Below the pieces are notes generated by a model. The model was not told the origin of the DNA. It saw nothing but the letters and a program-made list of their open reading frames with translations, and ran no database searches. 64,000 nt of DNA, from the NCBI GenBank assembly GCA_029204225.1, contig CM055098.1, positions 17,825,303 to 17,889,302 on the forward strand, written 5' to 3'. This stretch comes from Diphasiastrum complanatum. Lineage: Eukaryota > Streptophyta > Lycopodiopsida > Lycopodiales > Lycopodiaceae. Made by a program: the position numbers and the translations under genes. Positions 11,158 through 26,074 of the stretch are shown one piece after another (positions within the stretch are counted from its first letter, which is position 1; every line of letters starts with the position of its first letter).

Positions 11158-12343
11158 GTCACTCTATTTTCGTACATCTCGTCTTGTGCTGTGTATCATG
11201 ATTGCTAGAATAGAATGTGTTCTGTGATGTGTAGTCGAGTGTCTGGGATCCTGTAACAGCTTTCGCACCAAAGAGAATTTGAAAACAGAAAATTGTTCGC
11301 GATAAAGAAGACGAAGAGGACGAATACGAATCAGTCCTACACACGCGCTTACGCGACAAAACATCCATAAGAGAGCTGTCAAAGGAAGAGAGGAGATGCA
11401 AAAAGTCCGGAGTAGGGAGAAAAGTCTGCAGCAGATAAGAAGGACGTTGGATAAAGCAAGACGTCAAGATGCCAAACGCGACCTGAGTGTTGTCCAACCG
11501 GGGAAGCAGACCTGAATGAGCAACATCCTTCTGAGGTTCACAACCAAGCGAGGGGGCAACAATGCCATGGGAAGAGGTGGGTGAAGGAGGAACAGAGGGT
11601 GTTGTGGCAAGTGAGGAACCCAGCACAACTTGACGCGAACGAGGAGGGGAGTCAGGAGGGTGAGAAATAGTTGAAGCAGGTCGTTTGAGATTGAGAGGAC
11701 GAAATAGAGAGATGTCTGAAGCCATGAGAACAACTATACAAAGGGAACCCTGAGATGGACCACCTCACCAACTAAACTGAGGTCTTGATTATATATATTT
11801 TTATTTATCTTCACATGGAATGTCGTTAACCTTGATGGAGTTGTCGGCCGTTGTAAAACTTTTGCAATAGATCCCGGAGAACTTGCCCATACAAAAGCGC
11901 CCACCAAAACTCTACAAACCTCCGCTCTCTATTGCAGAGCTTCGCTCACTGTGAGTTGAACTAATCGCTGGTGTAGCAAGAAACTGATTGCTTGTCTGGT
12001 AGCCAACTGAACGCTTGTGTAGTAGAAAACAGACTGATTGTCGGTGTGGCAGCAACACGAACAACAGTAGAAAGCCTGCTCAGATTACTCTATCCACCTA
12101 TGAGACGATCTGTGTTTTCGTAAGCTTTTGAAACTCTATCCATGTAGCTTTGACTTCAAAGGCAACCCCCTTCTTTTAAAAACCCTTTGTTTTTTATACC
12201 TCATCTCTTTGCCCAAGCTCCTCCTTCTTGCTAGATAGTAACGCCCTCGCTTCTGCTCGCTACTGCTTACTACTACTACTCTTTTGGCCATTTTCTAATG
12301 ATGAATATTAGGATTTTACATAGCTTGGCTCAACTTATGAACA

Positions 12344-12715
12344 CTAAAACTCAGGCCTAGTTATTGTGAGCCGAATTAAGGAGCCTATAAGACTCCTAGA
12401 AATAGTGATGTCCACGAAGGATCTTTCATCACATTTTTTAGGGTCTTTTACAATTTGCTCCATAGGAGTTTCTATACTCTTACAATCTAGCATATTGAAC
12501 TTTTTTAACATTGAAAGAGCATACTTGGATTGACATACAAAAGCTTTATCATTAAGAAAGTCAATCTCTAATCCTAATATGTAGTGAATTTTTCCAAGAT
12601 GTTGCATCTTGAACTCTATTCCAATTTCCATCTGTTGGGAATTACCATCGGGTTCACAAAATATACAACTTAGCCTAGCACTAGTAATTCTCGTGCTCTC
12701 AGATTCGGTTCTCAA
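12344..12715 (-). pseudogene. Copia RT C-terminal fragment
   Basis: The frame contains KMQHLGKIHYILGLEIDF, then CQSKYALSMLKKFNMLDCKS, then PMEQIVKDP and SRSLIGSLIRLTITRPEF. These are the copia 'LG.I.YFLGLEI', 'Q.KYA..LL..F.M.DC' and 'YR..IGSL.YLT.TRPD' motifs in order. No active-site block and no RNase H follow. Confidence 0.8.
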
Positions 12716-12851
12716 CTACAACTCCACTAGAAACCCTTATTGAGTGATATTTCACTGCATCGACATCTCGAGGCGTGGCATCAGCTAACAAAGAAAACAT
12801 TACTACTACTTTGAAAAGTAGCAACAAATTGTGATGTAGAAAATTCATGTA

Positions 12852-13106
12852 CTACATAATTGTAATCCTAGACAGAACTAATTTGATACTTGAACACCAA
12901 TGTTGAGAATACATTTTCTCTTGAAAGGGATTCGAGAAAACTTTGGTACACAACTGCTTAAATTGAATCCAATTGCAAGTTGTTGGTTGTGATTGTGAAA
13001 CTACTAAAACTTTTTGCCAACAAACATATGCTGGACCTTCAAAATGAAGAGAAGCATAAGCAATTATAGCTTCGTTGGACCTTGGAAACCTTTGGATAGC
13101 TATCCA
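12852..13106 (-). pseudogene. Retrotransposon gag fragment, gypsy-like
   Basis: 84 open codons contain LHFEGPAYVCWQKV and then QFKQLCTKVFSNPFQEKMYS. These fit the gypsy gag pattern 'A..F.G.A..W......TW..F...F...F'. It ends at TAG (12852-12854) and is cut on the right at the boundary of the copia LTR at 13127. Confidence 0.5.
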
Positions 13107-13126
13107 ACTTGTTGGAGAGGGAGAGA

Positions 13127-14127
13127 GTAGCGAGAGTTGAGAAAGGTGTTGTATGTTAGAAACAAAAAAAAAAATGTAGCTCAGAGAGGTAAGACAAACA
13201 CGAGCGAGAAACGAAACACGAATGAGAAACGAACTCGAACAAAAAATGTTCGTGCGCAGCGGAACGAGCTATGCGACTCTCTCCGAAAGCATGACTACGC
13301 CTATCAGAACGAACATAACGTTAGTGATGGAAATCACGGTCGTCCTTGATTACGTAGCCAAGCATTAATAAACGAAGCACCAGAAGAATAATTGTTCACG
13401 AATAGCTAGTCAAATTATGTGTCGCAAATGATTCGCGAAGAGCTAGACAGTGCTCGACTGATAATTAGTCACGAAACATTCATGAAAGACAAGACTAAAT
13501 GTTAGTCATCCCAGAAAGAGCAACTAGAAGGATCAGACAGAATGAATAATAAGCATAACAATATTAACACAAATCTGAACGCAGAACAAAAAACTGTATT
13601 AGATTAAGTATATCAAGTATACATGTTAATAATGCAGTAGAGCACAAGACAATAGCGGACGAATCTGCGTGCCCTACGAAGCTTATTCAAAATGTAAAGG
13701 AATGAAACCTTATTGCTAACCAATTAAAGAATCAATGCACAGAGCATCTATTTTTTTATCTATCTTTGATAAGCTTCTCTTCTTCGTTCTCTCTTGCTTA
13801 TTAACTTCTTGCTTGATAATGAATACGCAAATGGTATTCAATATATATATATACATAATGTTACAGGTGTGCAGATGAAGAAAATACAAGGTGGATGTGC
13901 TGTCTGTAGGAGATCGTGGGTGGTTGCAGTCTTCGTCCAATCTGTTAGCACAGTTGCATGAGCGTGAAGAGGGTGTGACGTCAGCCCTTGATTTTCGTCT
14001 TTTCATCGCCTGTGAGAATTTGCATGTGAATATGCAGACTGTGCGACAACGCGAGTAAATATGCAGCATGAATGGAGGCAGATTAAAAAAATGGGATTTA
14101 GGTGACTTAGAGGAAATAAATCCAACA
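13127..14127 (-). mobile_element. 3' LTR of a minus-strand copia element
   Basis: About 1 kb, nearly the same sequence as 16780-17776, same orientation. On the minus strand it starts TGTTGGATTTATTTCC directly after a polypurine tract AAGAGGGGG (14128-14136), so this is the 3' LTR. The other boundary (TAGCGAGAGTT at 13127) is where similarity to the second copy ends, and it lacks the usual CA. Relative to the other copy it carries an extra stretch near 13870-13892. Confidence 0.85.
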
Positions 14128-16779
14128 CCCCCTCTTAATCTAGATCCGTGAGTGCCTTGATCTTCAGACTAAGCAATGCACAAAATTTGTTGTGTGCATT
14201 AAGACTGAGTGCTTTCGTGAATATGTTTGCAACCATGTCTTGCGTTCTGAAGTACGTTAAGCTTACTTCCTTGTTGAGAACCTTGCCCCTGATGTAGTGA
14301 TATCTGATTTCAATGTGCTCACTTCTAGAGTGAAATCTAGGATTGGCCGATAAGGCAATAGCACTCTGATTATCACAAAATAAGATTGTAGGGCTATACT
14401 AATTCAGATTAACATTTGATAGTAAATTTCTCAACCAAAATGCTTCTGTGATAGATTGAGAAGCAGCAATGTTTTTGGCTTCTGTAGAAAAAAGTGCGAC
14501 GGAAGTTTGCTTACGACTGTTCCATGAGATAGGACCGCCGTTGAAGAAGAATGTAAATTCAGATGTGGATTTACGATTGTCTACATCTCCTCCCCAGCTT
14601 GCATCAGAATAACCACTGAGTTGATGGAGATTGTCGTTGTTTACATCTCCATAGCAGATGCACTGGTCCATGGTAGCTCAAATATATCTCATGACTCGTA
14701 TGAGAGCCTTCCAATGGGTAATGCCAGGATCAGCCATGTATTGGCTGAGTGAGCTTACAACAAAAGAGATATCAGGTCTATTGCGTACATGAGAGATCCT
14801 ATTATCGATCGATAAGGGTATTCTCTCATTTGCTCCACTTTCTGCTTGGTCTGGGGACATTGGTCCTTTAACAGATGCAGGCCTGGATCCATTGGTGAGT
14901 GAGCTAATTTACAATTTATCAAATTGTATCTGTTGAGAACATTGTGAAGATACCTTTGTTGAGTGATGTAAATCAGTCGATTTGCTCTGTCTCTGTGGAT
15001 TTGAGTTTTCAGACAGAAGTGAGCTTTGTGCAGATTAGTCATGTCGAACTCTGAAAACAACATCTGCTTCAAATCCTTGACCATATTGGTATTGTTACTG
15101 AAGAGCAACGTATCATTCACGTACAAGGTGATGATAATGAAGGATTGTTGTACTGACTTGGAATAGATGTTGCAATCAGCAGTGCTTGGTTTGAATTCTT
15201 GTTTGATGAGGAATGTGTTGATCCTCTGAAACCAAGCTCTGGCAGACTGTTTCAAGCTGTACAGTGCTTTGTGGAGTTTACAGACATGATTTTTCATACC
15301 TTCCAGAACGTATCCTTCGGGCTAGATCATGTAGATATCTTCTTGTACCACTCCATTCAGATAGGTTGTTTGTACATCGAGTTGATGCACTTCTAGGTCA
15401 GCAGTTGCAGCATAAGAAAAGAACATTCAGATCGACGAATGTTTGACGACTGGACTAAAAGTCTCACTGTAGTTGTCATTCGGGATCTAGCTGAATCCTT
15501 GTGCTACCAGTATTGCCTTTCTTCGGTCAATTGCTCCATTGGCATTGTATTTGATCTTAAAGATCCATTTGCAATCAATGATATTGCAGTCAATAGGAGC
15601 TTTGACTAATGACCATGTCTGGTTCTTGATCAGAGAGGAATACTCTCTGTCCATAGCTTCTCTCCAGAGATCAGAGTCTGGTTGGCTGAGTGCCTCTTCG
15701 ACTGTCGTCAGTTCTTGTATCAAGAGATAGGCAGACTCAGGAGTATACCTTGTGGGCTATGTGCGCACTCGGCTTGATCTTCTGGGAGGATTCGACTGAA
15801 GAACCGCTCCTGGGATTTGTTGTTGGGTAGCAGCAACATCTTCGTCTGATTCGTTGTCTCGCAGTGGGTCGACAATAGACACGTCTGAGCTAGAAGCTCG
15901 GACTGTCGTGTCAATGACAGGTGACGAGGATTCTTCTTGAGCAACATCCTTGCCTTTGAGGTCAACGAACTGATCCTCGATGAAGACTGTATCCCGGATA
16001 TACAAGATTTGTTGGGTATCATGATCATACAGCTTATAAGTATTATCAGATGAAGTATATCCAATCAGGATGGTCTTGAGACCTTGGAAGTCCAATTTCT
16101 TCCTCATGTCTTTTGGGATCTGTGCGTAGGCAATGCACCCAAACACTCTTAGGTTCTTCAAAGAAGGCTTAGAGCCTGTCCATACCTCGTGGGGTGTCTT
16201 GTCTGAGAGGGCCTTGGTCGAACATCTGTTCTAGACATAGGCTGCAGTGGAGACAGCTTCAGCCCAGAATCTCTTAGGCAATGATGCATGTGATAGCATA
16301 CATTTGGCAGATTCGACCAGAGTACGGTTCTTCGTCTCAGCTAAGCTATTAGACTAAGGACTGTAAGGGGTGATGAATTGCTGCTCAATGTCTTGGCTTT
16401 GGCAGCACTCCTTAAACTCGATATAGATATATTCTCCACCATTGTCTGACCTGAGGGCCTTGATCGTCCTTCCAGTCTCCTTCTCTGCATGCTCCTTGAA
16501 GATTCTGAAGCAGTTGAAGGCTTCTGATTTCTTCTTTATAAAATACACCATGGTCCTTCTAGAAAATTCATCAATAAAGGTTATAAAATACTTGGCATCC
16601 TTCAGCGAAGGATTTTTCATCGGGCCACAAATATCTGAATGTACAACATCTAGCAATCCTCTAGCAATGTGCTGATGGCTTGATTTAAAAGGTTTCCTAG
16701 TCTGTTTACCAACTAGACAGTCTTGATAGACATGTAACTCGACTCTTTCGCGAGGATAGTCGAGATCAAGAACAATAAG
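14128..16779 (-). pseudogene. Copia internal region: integrase, RT, RNase H; gag, protease and primer site missing
   Basis: In order on the minus strand: a pre-integrase remnant (about 16690-16750), the integrase core LDVVHSDICGPMKNPSLK with TFIDEFSRRTMVYF and LRSDNGGEY (16354-16656), the integrase C-terminus LRVFGCIAYAQIPKDMRKKLD (15757-16161), RT start EEALSQPDSDLWREAM with TWSLVKAP (15487-15723), RT core LYSLKQSARAWFQRIN and LYVNDTLLFSNN (14755-15297), RNase H SGYSDASWGGDVDNRKSTS (14399-14671) and its tail CDNQSAIALSANPRFHSRS (14150-14400). The active-site Y-V-D-D is Y-V-N-D. Stops and frameshifts separate the blocks. The right LTR abuts integrase sequence directly, so about 1.5-2 kb of 5' internal DNA has been lost. 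Confidence 0.9.
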
Positions 16780-17776
16780 TAGCGAGAGTTGAGAAAGGTG
16801 TCATATGTTAGAAACAAAAAAAAAAAATTTAGCTCAGAGGGGTAAGACGAACACGAGCGAGAAACGAAACACGAATGAGAAACGAACTTGAACGAGAAAC
16901 AAACTCGAACAAAAATTGTTCGTGCGCAACGAAACGAGCTATGCGACTCTCTTCGAAAGCATGACTACGCCTATCAGAACAAACAGAATGTTAGTGATGG
17001 AAATCACGGTCGTTCTTGATTACGTAGCCTAGCATTAATAAACGAAAGGCCAGAAGAATAATTTGTCTCAAATAGCTAGACAAATTATGTGTCATGAATG
17101 ATTCGCGAAGAGCTAGACAATGCTCGAATGATAATTAGTCGCGAAACATTCGTGAAAGACAAGACTAAATGTTAGTCGTCTATTACCAGAAAGAGCAACT
17201 AGAAGGATCAGACAGAATGAATAATAAGCATAGCAATATTAACACAAATATGAACGCAGAACAAAGAATTGTATCAGATTAAGTATATCAAGTATACATG
17301 TCAATAATGCGGTAGAGCACAAGATAGTAGCGGACGAAACCGCGTGCCCTACGAAGCTTATTCAAACTGTAAAGGAATGAAACCTTATTGCTGACCAATT
17401 AAAGAATCAATGCATAGAGCATCTATTTTTTGTCTATCTCTGATAAGCTTCTCTTCTTCGTTCTCTCTCGCTTACTAACTTCTTGCTTGTTAATGAATAC
17501 GCAAATGGTATTCAATATATATATACATAATGTTAACAGGGTGGATGTATTGTCTGTAGGAAATCGTGGGTGGCTGTAGTCGTCGTCCAGTCTGTTAGCG
17601 CAGCTGCATGAGCATGAAGAGGGTGTGATGTCAGCCTTTGTTTTTCGACTTTTCATCGCCTGTGAGAATTTGCATGTGAATATGCAGACTGCGCGACAAC
17701 GCGAGTAAATATGCAGCATGAATGGAACAGATTAAAAAAGTGGGATTTAGGTGACTTAGAGGAAATAAATCCAACA
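16780..17776 (-). mobile_element. 5' LTR of the minus-strand copia element
   Basis: The second copy of the ~1 kb LTR, ending CCAACA at 17771-17776 (TGTTGG on the element's strand). It differs from the left copy by scattered substitutions and several indels, so the insertion is old. Flanking 5-mers (AAACT right, GAGAG left) do not match, so no target duplication is visible. Confidence 0.85.
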
Positions 17777-19320
17777 AAACTGGTGTAACCATTCCCTCAC
17801 ATCAATGATGTTCACATTGCCATTGAAGTTCGGCAAGTGATTTTATCAATGTGTTCACATCGCACTCATTGTTCTAGTTGCACCGTAAGCCAATATTTGT
17901 GCGTTGATTGACAATTGCAACTTGACAATATTTTTGTTTTGTAGCTGCACAATTTCTTGAAAGTCTTCACAATTGCGATGAGTTCCACTTCTCTCCCCAC
18001 TTATAAATTTTGCATCCTCGAAAATAGTGCTTAAAATGAAAGCCAAATTTCATTCGTGTTGAGTTGATGAGTTTTTCTTTTTATTGCGTTGAAATCCGAG
18101 CTCAAATGAGAAGTAAGAGCTTTGAAAATAAAAGAAAATCACTAAGAAAGTAGCTTAGAAAAAAGAGTACTTAAAAAAATCATAAAAGTTAAGTATTGAT
18201 GATGGAAATTCTTATAATAATATTTGACTTGACATATTGATCACTTTTGGTTTTTTGTAGCACTGAATTTCAATATCAAACAAAAAAGTTATAAAGATTC
18301 AAAGAATGGTAAGAAAAATGAAATAGATGTAACTTAGAATGGGGTTGTTAAAAACAATTCACAAATTTGAATTGGATAAAGTTTTGAAATCTTGAAACAT
18401 TGTTGTGCTCGTTGGAAATTTGCAAACATCGTGAAACATTTGAAAATTTCACGACAAAATTTTTTAACGATCATTTATATTGATCATTCAAATGCTCGTT
18501 ACAAATTTTTGGACCGTCAAAAAAACTCAATTGTCATAAAATGATTTTTTTTTCCTAAGCACGAGACCGAAGAATGCTTAAAGTCAAGCCAACCTAAGCA
18601 AGAAAGAGAAAAGAAATCATGATATCAAGCCTCTCATCATCAAATGTCAAAAGTAAAAATTCATGGTAGATCAATTAGGACCTATAAATTCCAGTTTTAT
18701 AGAAACTAATAAAATGTGAAATCAAATGAAAGGCGTTCCATATAGAAATCTAAAAATTTGGATTCTTTTTTGAGGCATTATAGAATATTTTTTTATAATG
18801 ACTAAGAAAACCAAGAGAAATTCTAACCTGTAAAAGAATTAAGTTCTTTTTACTGATTCTAAAATAGATATTGGATATCTAGGACAGGATGGTGTTCGGT
18901 TTTGTTGAGATCCATGTTCCTTTTGGGTTAGTGAATAATCATGAGGCATTTCAGACAATATTGTACGATATCATTCACTGGGTGTTATGTGGATTGGTAT
19001 TCTTTGAGTAACGCTTAAGGGGCATGAGGGATTTCAACGGTTAGAAGTATCTCCTGAAATTGGTTGTGATTCTAATCCTTATAGGATAGCCAAATAGTCT
19101 TTTTGACTTTTTGGATAAATAGTTATCTTAGTCTGATATGCCATAGCATCTTAGTCGATTCAAAAGTTGAAGTGTGAAGAGCTTGACTATTTGTAGAATA
19201 TTAATGGCTTAACTTGTAAAGGTAGCCACACCTCCTTCCGAAAGCTAAAATTTTCCTAGATCTGTCAAGAATAGTGCAGCCTTCTGTATCAAATTTGATC
19301 CTATAACCAGAATCAATGAT
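17777..19320. other. No gene recognised
   Basis: AT-rich sequence between two copia relics. I see no credible coding frame or RNA gene. Confidence 0.4.
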
Positions 19321-19324
19321 TCTA

Positions 19325-19910
19325 CTAATTGAGAGCAAATTTTTTGGTAAGATTTGGAACATGAAGAACATTGGACAAAAAATTTACATCACCTTTCTGA
19401 AATTCGATCCTAACAGTTCCTTCACTTTTAATAGTATGAGATGGGTTGTCACCTAATTGCACAACTCTAGAATGGGTGAATGATTTGTAATCTTGGAACC
19501 AATCACGGTGGTGAGTCACATGTTTTACTAGGAATCAATATCCTACAGTTCTCCAACTTTGGTCATAAAGGCTACTTCATCTTCCTCTTGTGGCTGGATC
19601 GAGTGACTGGTAGTTGCAACATTTGCTTGTTGTTGGAACTGCTTTTTCTTTTCATTGTTGTATTCAATGTTCTGCAGTCCTTGATAAGATGACCAATCCT
19701 CTTACAACAGAATAGTTTCTGCCTTGGCTGGAATGATGAAGTTTCTGAATTTGATCCATGCTGCATATTGCTCTTTTTGTCAGGATAGTATGACTTTGTA
19801 GATCTCTTGGATCTAAACTTCTGATTTTTCTTTGAAAATAGAGCTTGTGGATCCGATCTTGAGTTGGAGGAGGATCCATTTCGTCTGAGCTCCTCTTGAA
19901 GTAGCATCAA
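19325..19910 (-). pseudogene. Copia gag knuckle and protease/pre-integrase fragment
   Basis: The minus strand has a gag tail with a damaged knuckle, LFCCKRIGHLIKDC (first cysteine replaced). After frameshifts it reads VTHHRDWFQDYKSF and VNFLSNVLHVPNLTKKF. The last is the conserved copia 'L.NVLHVP.L..NL' segment after protease. The DSGA active site survives only as 'DS' before a frameshift. It is cut on the right by the LTR starting at 19926. Confidence 0.7.
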
Positions 19911-19925
19911 AATGACTCTTATTAG

Positions 19926-20654
19926 TGTTGGATTATTCTCTTCATTATCGAGTAATCGATCTTTTAATCTTCATCCACTTATTACCCAGCTCTACAGTTC
20001 TATGCATGTTTCTACACAACTGCAGAAGTACACTGAAATCGCTCACAAGTGGATTCCACAAGTGAATTTTTAAGAAGTATTAACTGGATAGATGCCAGCT
20101 CACTACAGCCAACTGGTCATTAACGATCTATGATCTAATCAGCTATCCTACTGGACTAGCCGCATTTGCTTAGTATAAATGGCTGATCATACTTCTAGTA
20201 GCTTGAATAACGTAGCAACTCTCTCAAGCTTTCAAGCTTGAACACCCTTGAGCATTCTAGCTCAATTCTTTTAGAGTTTTTCTATCAGCGCTTACTGCTT
20301 ATCAACGAAAGTGCAAATTAGACAAAATTTTAGAGATAGTTTAGAGTACGCGGTTTCTATCCGCAATTGTCTTGTGCTCATCATTTTGCTGAATCAATCT
20401 ATCCTTTATTGTGTTTAGTACCATGTCAAAATCTCTGTGATCTCATATTGCTTTTGTCTGATAATTCAATTCTTCATTGTTTGACTACGTAATCACTTTA
20501 GCTCTGATGACTCTAAAAGATTGAATGTGACTCTTGTCGCTATGTTTTGTTCAAAATTGACAGGCGTAGTCGTGCGTTAGGAAAGCGGGATCATTCCGCT
20601 ATGCTCAATAAATTGTTATTGCATTATCACCTCCTTCCAACATGGTATCAAAGC
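19926..20654 (+). mobile_element. Plus-strand LTR with primer-binding site
   Basis: TGTTGGATTATTC at 19926 opens and CCTTCCAACA at 20642 closes a ~717-bp LTR. It is followed directly by TGGTATCAAAGC (20643-20654), one base from the canonical copia Met-tRNA primer site TGGTATCAGAGC. A TATA-like TATAAAT lies near 20175. No gag or pol follows, so this is an LTR with only the start of the internal region. Its 5' end interrupts the gag relic on its left. Confidence 0.65.
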
Positions 20655-22341
<1,687 letters not shown>

Positions 22342-22853
22342 GGATGCATGTACGGGGAATGTGCATATCCCCATACATTTTTACATTGTGTGCATTGAGG
22401 GGTGGATCCCAAAAAGATTCCTCACCCCCTCCCCCCCACTTACTAAATTCAAATACATAAAGTTTGAAGTTAAGGTTTTATTTTCTTCACACACTTCGAT
22501 GTGCTTTAAACTTTAGCCAATAATCTTTATTACTTGGCTTTCTTAGTTATTTTAAATTATCAAAGTTTTATCCATAAATCATGAGCAAATTTTTTTTCTT
22601 GATTACCTTAAATTGATTTTTTTTTTTCAATCCTTCAAATTCCTATCTTGGCCCACCATTTTCAGGAATGTTTAACCACAAGCCCAAACTCACTAGCTTC
22701 AACTCCTAAATCATTACCCACAAGCTTTTATCCATGGGCCAAAAAATACACAATTAAAAAAAAAGGAGGGGGATGGGGTGAAGGGAGTAAAAGAGACAAT
22801 AAAAAGAGCAAAATAGGTGGGGGAGGGGGGATTTGGAACACACGTGCATGCAT

Positions 22854-22892
<39 letters not shown>

Positions 22893-22917
22893 CACACACG
22901 CACGCACGCACACACGA

Positions 22918-22959
<42 letters not shown>

Positions 22960-22991
22960 ACGCATGCCTATGTGTGTGTGTGTGTGCGCGC

Positions 22992-23029
<38 letters not shown>

Positions 23030-23187
23030 ATGTTCGTTGTGTGTGTGTACAACGAATGTGTGTGTGTGCACGCGCGCACGCACACACACACATCTCCATA
23101 TAAAAAACCTTTTGTGGATGAGATATATTGTATGAAGTATAGAGTCTAGAGTCCTTTTGTCTCCTTCTCTCTTTCCCACAGGCCCCA

Positions 23188-23259
<72 letters not shown>

Positions 23260-24543
23260 GGCTGACCAACCACCCATAGAGGGAGGGAGGTCCCTCCATG
23301 CCCCTAAAAAAAATGAAAAAGGTTAAAATGTGTGTGTGTGTGTGTAGATATATAAACAAGGGGGTGTCTCCATTCCATTAAAAGTAAATATATCAATATT
23401 TACTCCCCCCTCACGCGCGCGCGCACACACACACACACATACACTTTTTCTTAAATGTAAACCTCTCACAAAAAAATATGAATGTAAATCCACTTAAAAA
23501 TGTGAACCCCCACTCTCCATAAAACAAAAAAGTGAAGGGGCTTTTTGGCTCCCCATAAATTAAGTTTTTAGGAGACAAAAAAAAAGCCCCCATCAAGAAA
23601 GAAATCCCTCCCCCCCCCCCCCCCCCTCCCCCCGAAAAAAAAAAAAAAAACTAAGGCTTATAAGGGCAGGAGCATATCTTTTTTTAACACTCCATCGCCC
23701 TTTTTTGTCACATGGCAAAACCCACCCACCCATCTCCCCCGAGCACTTAAACCATCGGCCTCTTGCCCAAACAACTTGCTTTTAACCATTAGGGAGCACA
23801 CCCGCACTCCGCCCACCCCATATGTTCTCCCCTTCTCCTGTCAATCCACCTAAAAAAAGATCATCGATGAGCAGAACCACACTAAGATTTATTATATGAC
23901 TTTCGTATTTATTTTGAATTACCAAAATTTTACCCATAGATCATGAACAGAAAGTTTTACCCAAAGTTCTTTTCTCCGTCTGGCATCCATGCTCTATTGA
24001 AGAACATATTTGCTAATCTCATCCTTGCAATGACTGTGGGAAATAGCAGAAGTTGAATATTTAAAACTAGACATTTTTTTATTTATTCAAATTGAAATAA
24101 AAATCTGACATTAAGTTTTCCTTAGTTCTTATCTCTAGGATTCTTCCTTTTTCTTTCTTCCCAACTCTGTAATTTTTTATTCTCTTGATGTACAAGTTTG
24201 CTTGATCAATATGTCTCATCCTTTCCTCTTGCACCTTGCCAGGAATGGATGTGACAATCTATCTCTAAAATCCTAACACATGCAATCTTTTGATTTTGAT
24301 CCAATCTCGTTTCTCATTTGAAAGACAAGTTTTTTGCTTCTGGTAACCTTGGTCGAACTGTTACATCACCTCAAGTATTTTCATCTTTGAGAACTATAAA
24401 ATGCATTCATATGATGGAAGGTCGAATGAATGGTGTTCATTTTTCAATTGCACACTATTTTAGGGCTCACCAAGAACTGAGCATCTTGAATCATTGAGAT
24501 TAGTGTCTTCGAGAGACTTCAATCTCTTTTTTCATCACTGGTA
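22342..24543. repeat. Segmental tandem duplication, copy 1
   Basis: It shares colinear blocks with 25183-26766: the 'cattgtgtgcattgagg' block (22385 / 25225), the A/T-rich block with 'tttaaactttagccaataat', the CA/TG and (CT)n block, the 'ctgaccaacc' block, the poly-C block, and the 'aatggatgtgacaatct' to 'tcaattgcacac' block (24244-24460 / 26504-26718). Copy 1 holds extra DNA at about 23640-24120 and a 40-bp segment at about 24461-24500. Both copies have diverged. No coding capacity is recognised. Confidence 0.75.
22849..23095. repeat. Compound (CA)n/(TG)n microsatellite
   Basis: (CA)n switches to (TG)n around 22920 and back to (CA)n near 23080. The two orientations make a large potential hairpin. 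A (CT)n of about 64 bp follows at 23191-23254. Counterparts exist in copy 2 at 25708-25838 and 25903-25965. Confidence 0.9.
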
Positions 24544-24766
24544 TCTAACTTTATCCATACTTGCAACAACCTGCTTGGTGTGTTGATAAAGTCGGTCGTT
24601 TACTTTTTGGCATTTTCAAGAAGTGGTCTAGTATTGCAACGGGCTCCGTCATGCATGTCGTCTATTCCATCCAGTGCTGCACGTCGAGACGAGCATACAT
24701 CAACAAATCGGGCTCCAAGCAGTTTAGTATACACAGAGAAATGCACATGCACACTCATACACACAT

Positions 24767-24819
<53 letters not shown>

Positions 24820-25043
24820 ATTGACCACATAAATCACACACACCATCAAGCACAAATCATACACACAAATCCACATACACAAATAACACATACACTCACG
24901 TACATACACACACATACATCGCCCCCCCCGTCAACGACCATCAGCGACCATCGGCCACCCGTCAGGGACCATCAACAACCATCGGCCACCCTTCAACGAC
25001 CATCGGCCGTCCATTGCCCGTCAACGATGGGCACTCTTTACTA

Positions 25044-25091
<48 letters not shown>

Positions 25092-25182
25092 CTATTTGTG
25101 CGCATGTGTATGGATGCACCCATGCATACTCTTTTCCTCACGCATGCATACACACTTTCTTAACTAAAAATGATGGGGAGGG
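24544..25182. repeat. Spacer between the duplicates with (CA)n and (TA)n
   Basis: (CA)n at 24769-24818 is followed by a degenerate CA-rich run, a short tandem array of CCATCGGCC/CGTCAACGACCAT-like units (about 24927-25030), and (TA)n at 25045-25090. No gene. Confidence 0.7.
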
Positions 25183-25796
25183 GAATGCATGTATGGAGAA
25201 AGTGGATATCTCCATACATTTGCACATTGTGTGCATTGAAGGGTGGGCCCCAAAAAGATTCCCCACCCCCTCCCTCACACTCACTAAATTCAAATATCAT
25301 TCTCTAAATTCAAATATTTGAAGTTTAAAATTAAGGTTTTATTTTCTTCACACACTTTAATGTGTTTTAAACTTTAGCCAATAATATTTATTACATGGCT
25401 TTCTAATTTATTTTGAGTTACCAAAGTTTTACCCATAAATCATGAACAGAAAAATTTTATTTACTACCTTAAACTGCTTTTTTTTTTTTCAATCCTTCAA
25501 ATCCCTATCTTGGCCCGCCATTTTCAGGAATGTTTAACCACAAGCCCAAACTCACTAGCTTTAACTCCTAAATCGTTACCCACAAGCTTTTATCCATGGG
25601 CCAAAAAATACACAGTTGAAAAAAAAAAAGGAGGGGTATGGGATGAGGGGAGCAAAAGAAACAATAAAAAGAGAAAAATAGGGGGCAGGTGAGATTTGGA
25701 ACACACGGGTGTGTGTGTGCGCACGTGCGCCTATGTGTGTGTGTGTGTGTGCGCGTGATCGTTGTGTGTGTGTGTGAGCTTCCACGACACATCGAA

Positions 25797-25827
<31 letters not shown>

Positions 25828-25902
25828 ACACACACACATCTTCATATAAAAAACTTTTTGTGGATGAGGTATATTGTATGAAGTATAGAGTCTAGAGTCT
25901 TG

Positions 25903-25968
<66 letters not shown>

Positions 25969-26040
25969 TACACAGGCTGACCAACCACCCATAGAGGGAG
26001 GTCCCTCCATGCCCCTAAATTTTTTTTAAGAAGGTTAAAA

Positions 26041-26074
<34 letters not shown>

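Noticed and set aside
11159-11725. 188-codon minus-strand frame starting MASDISLF
   Set aside because: It is the longest unexplained frame in the left half and might be the N-terminal part of the non-LTR element at 8131-9164 split by the copia copy, but no domain is visible and the RT that should follow is missing.
22648-23103. Cys-Val and Thr-His repeat frames
   Set aside because: Read-through of (TG)n/(CA)n.
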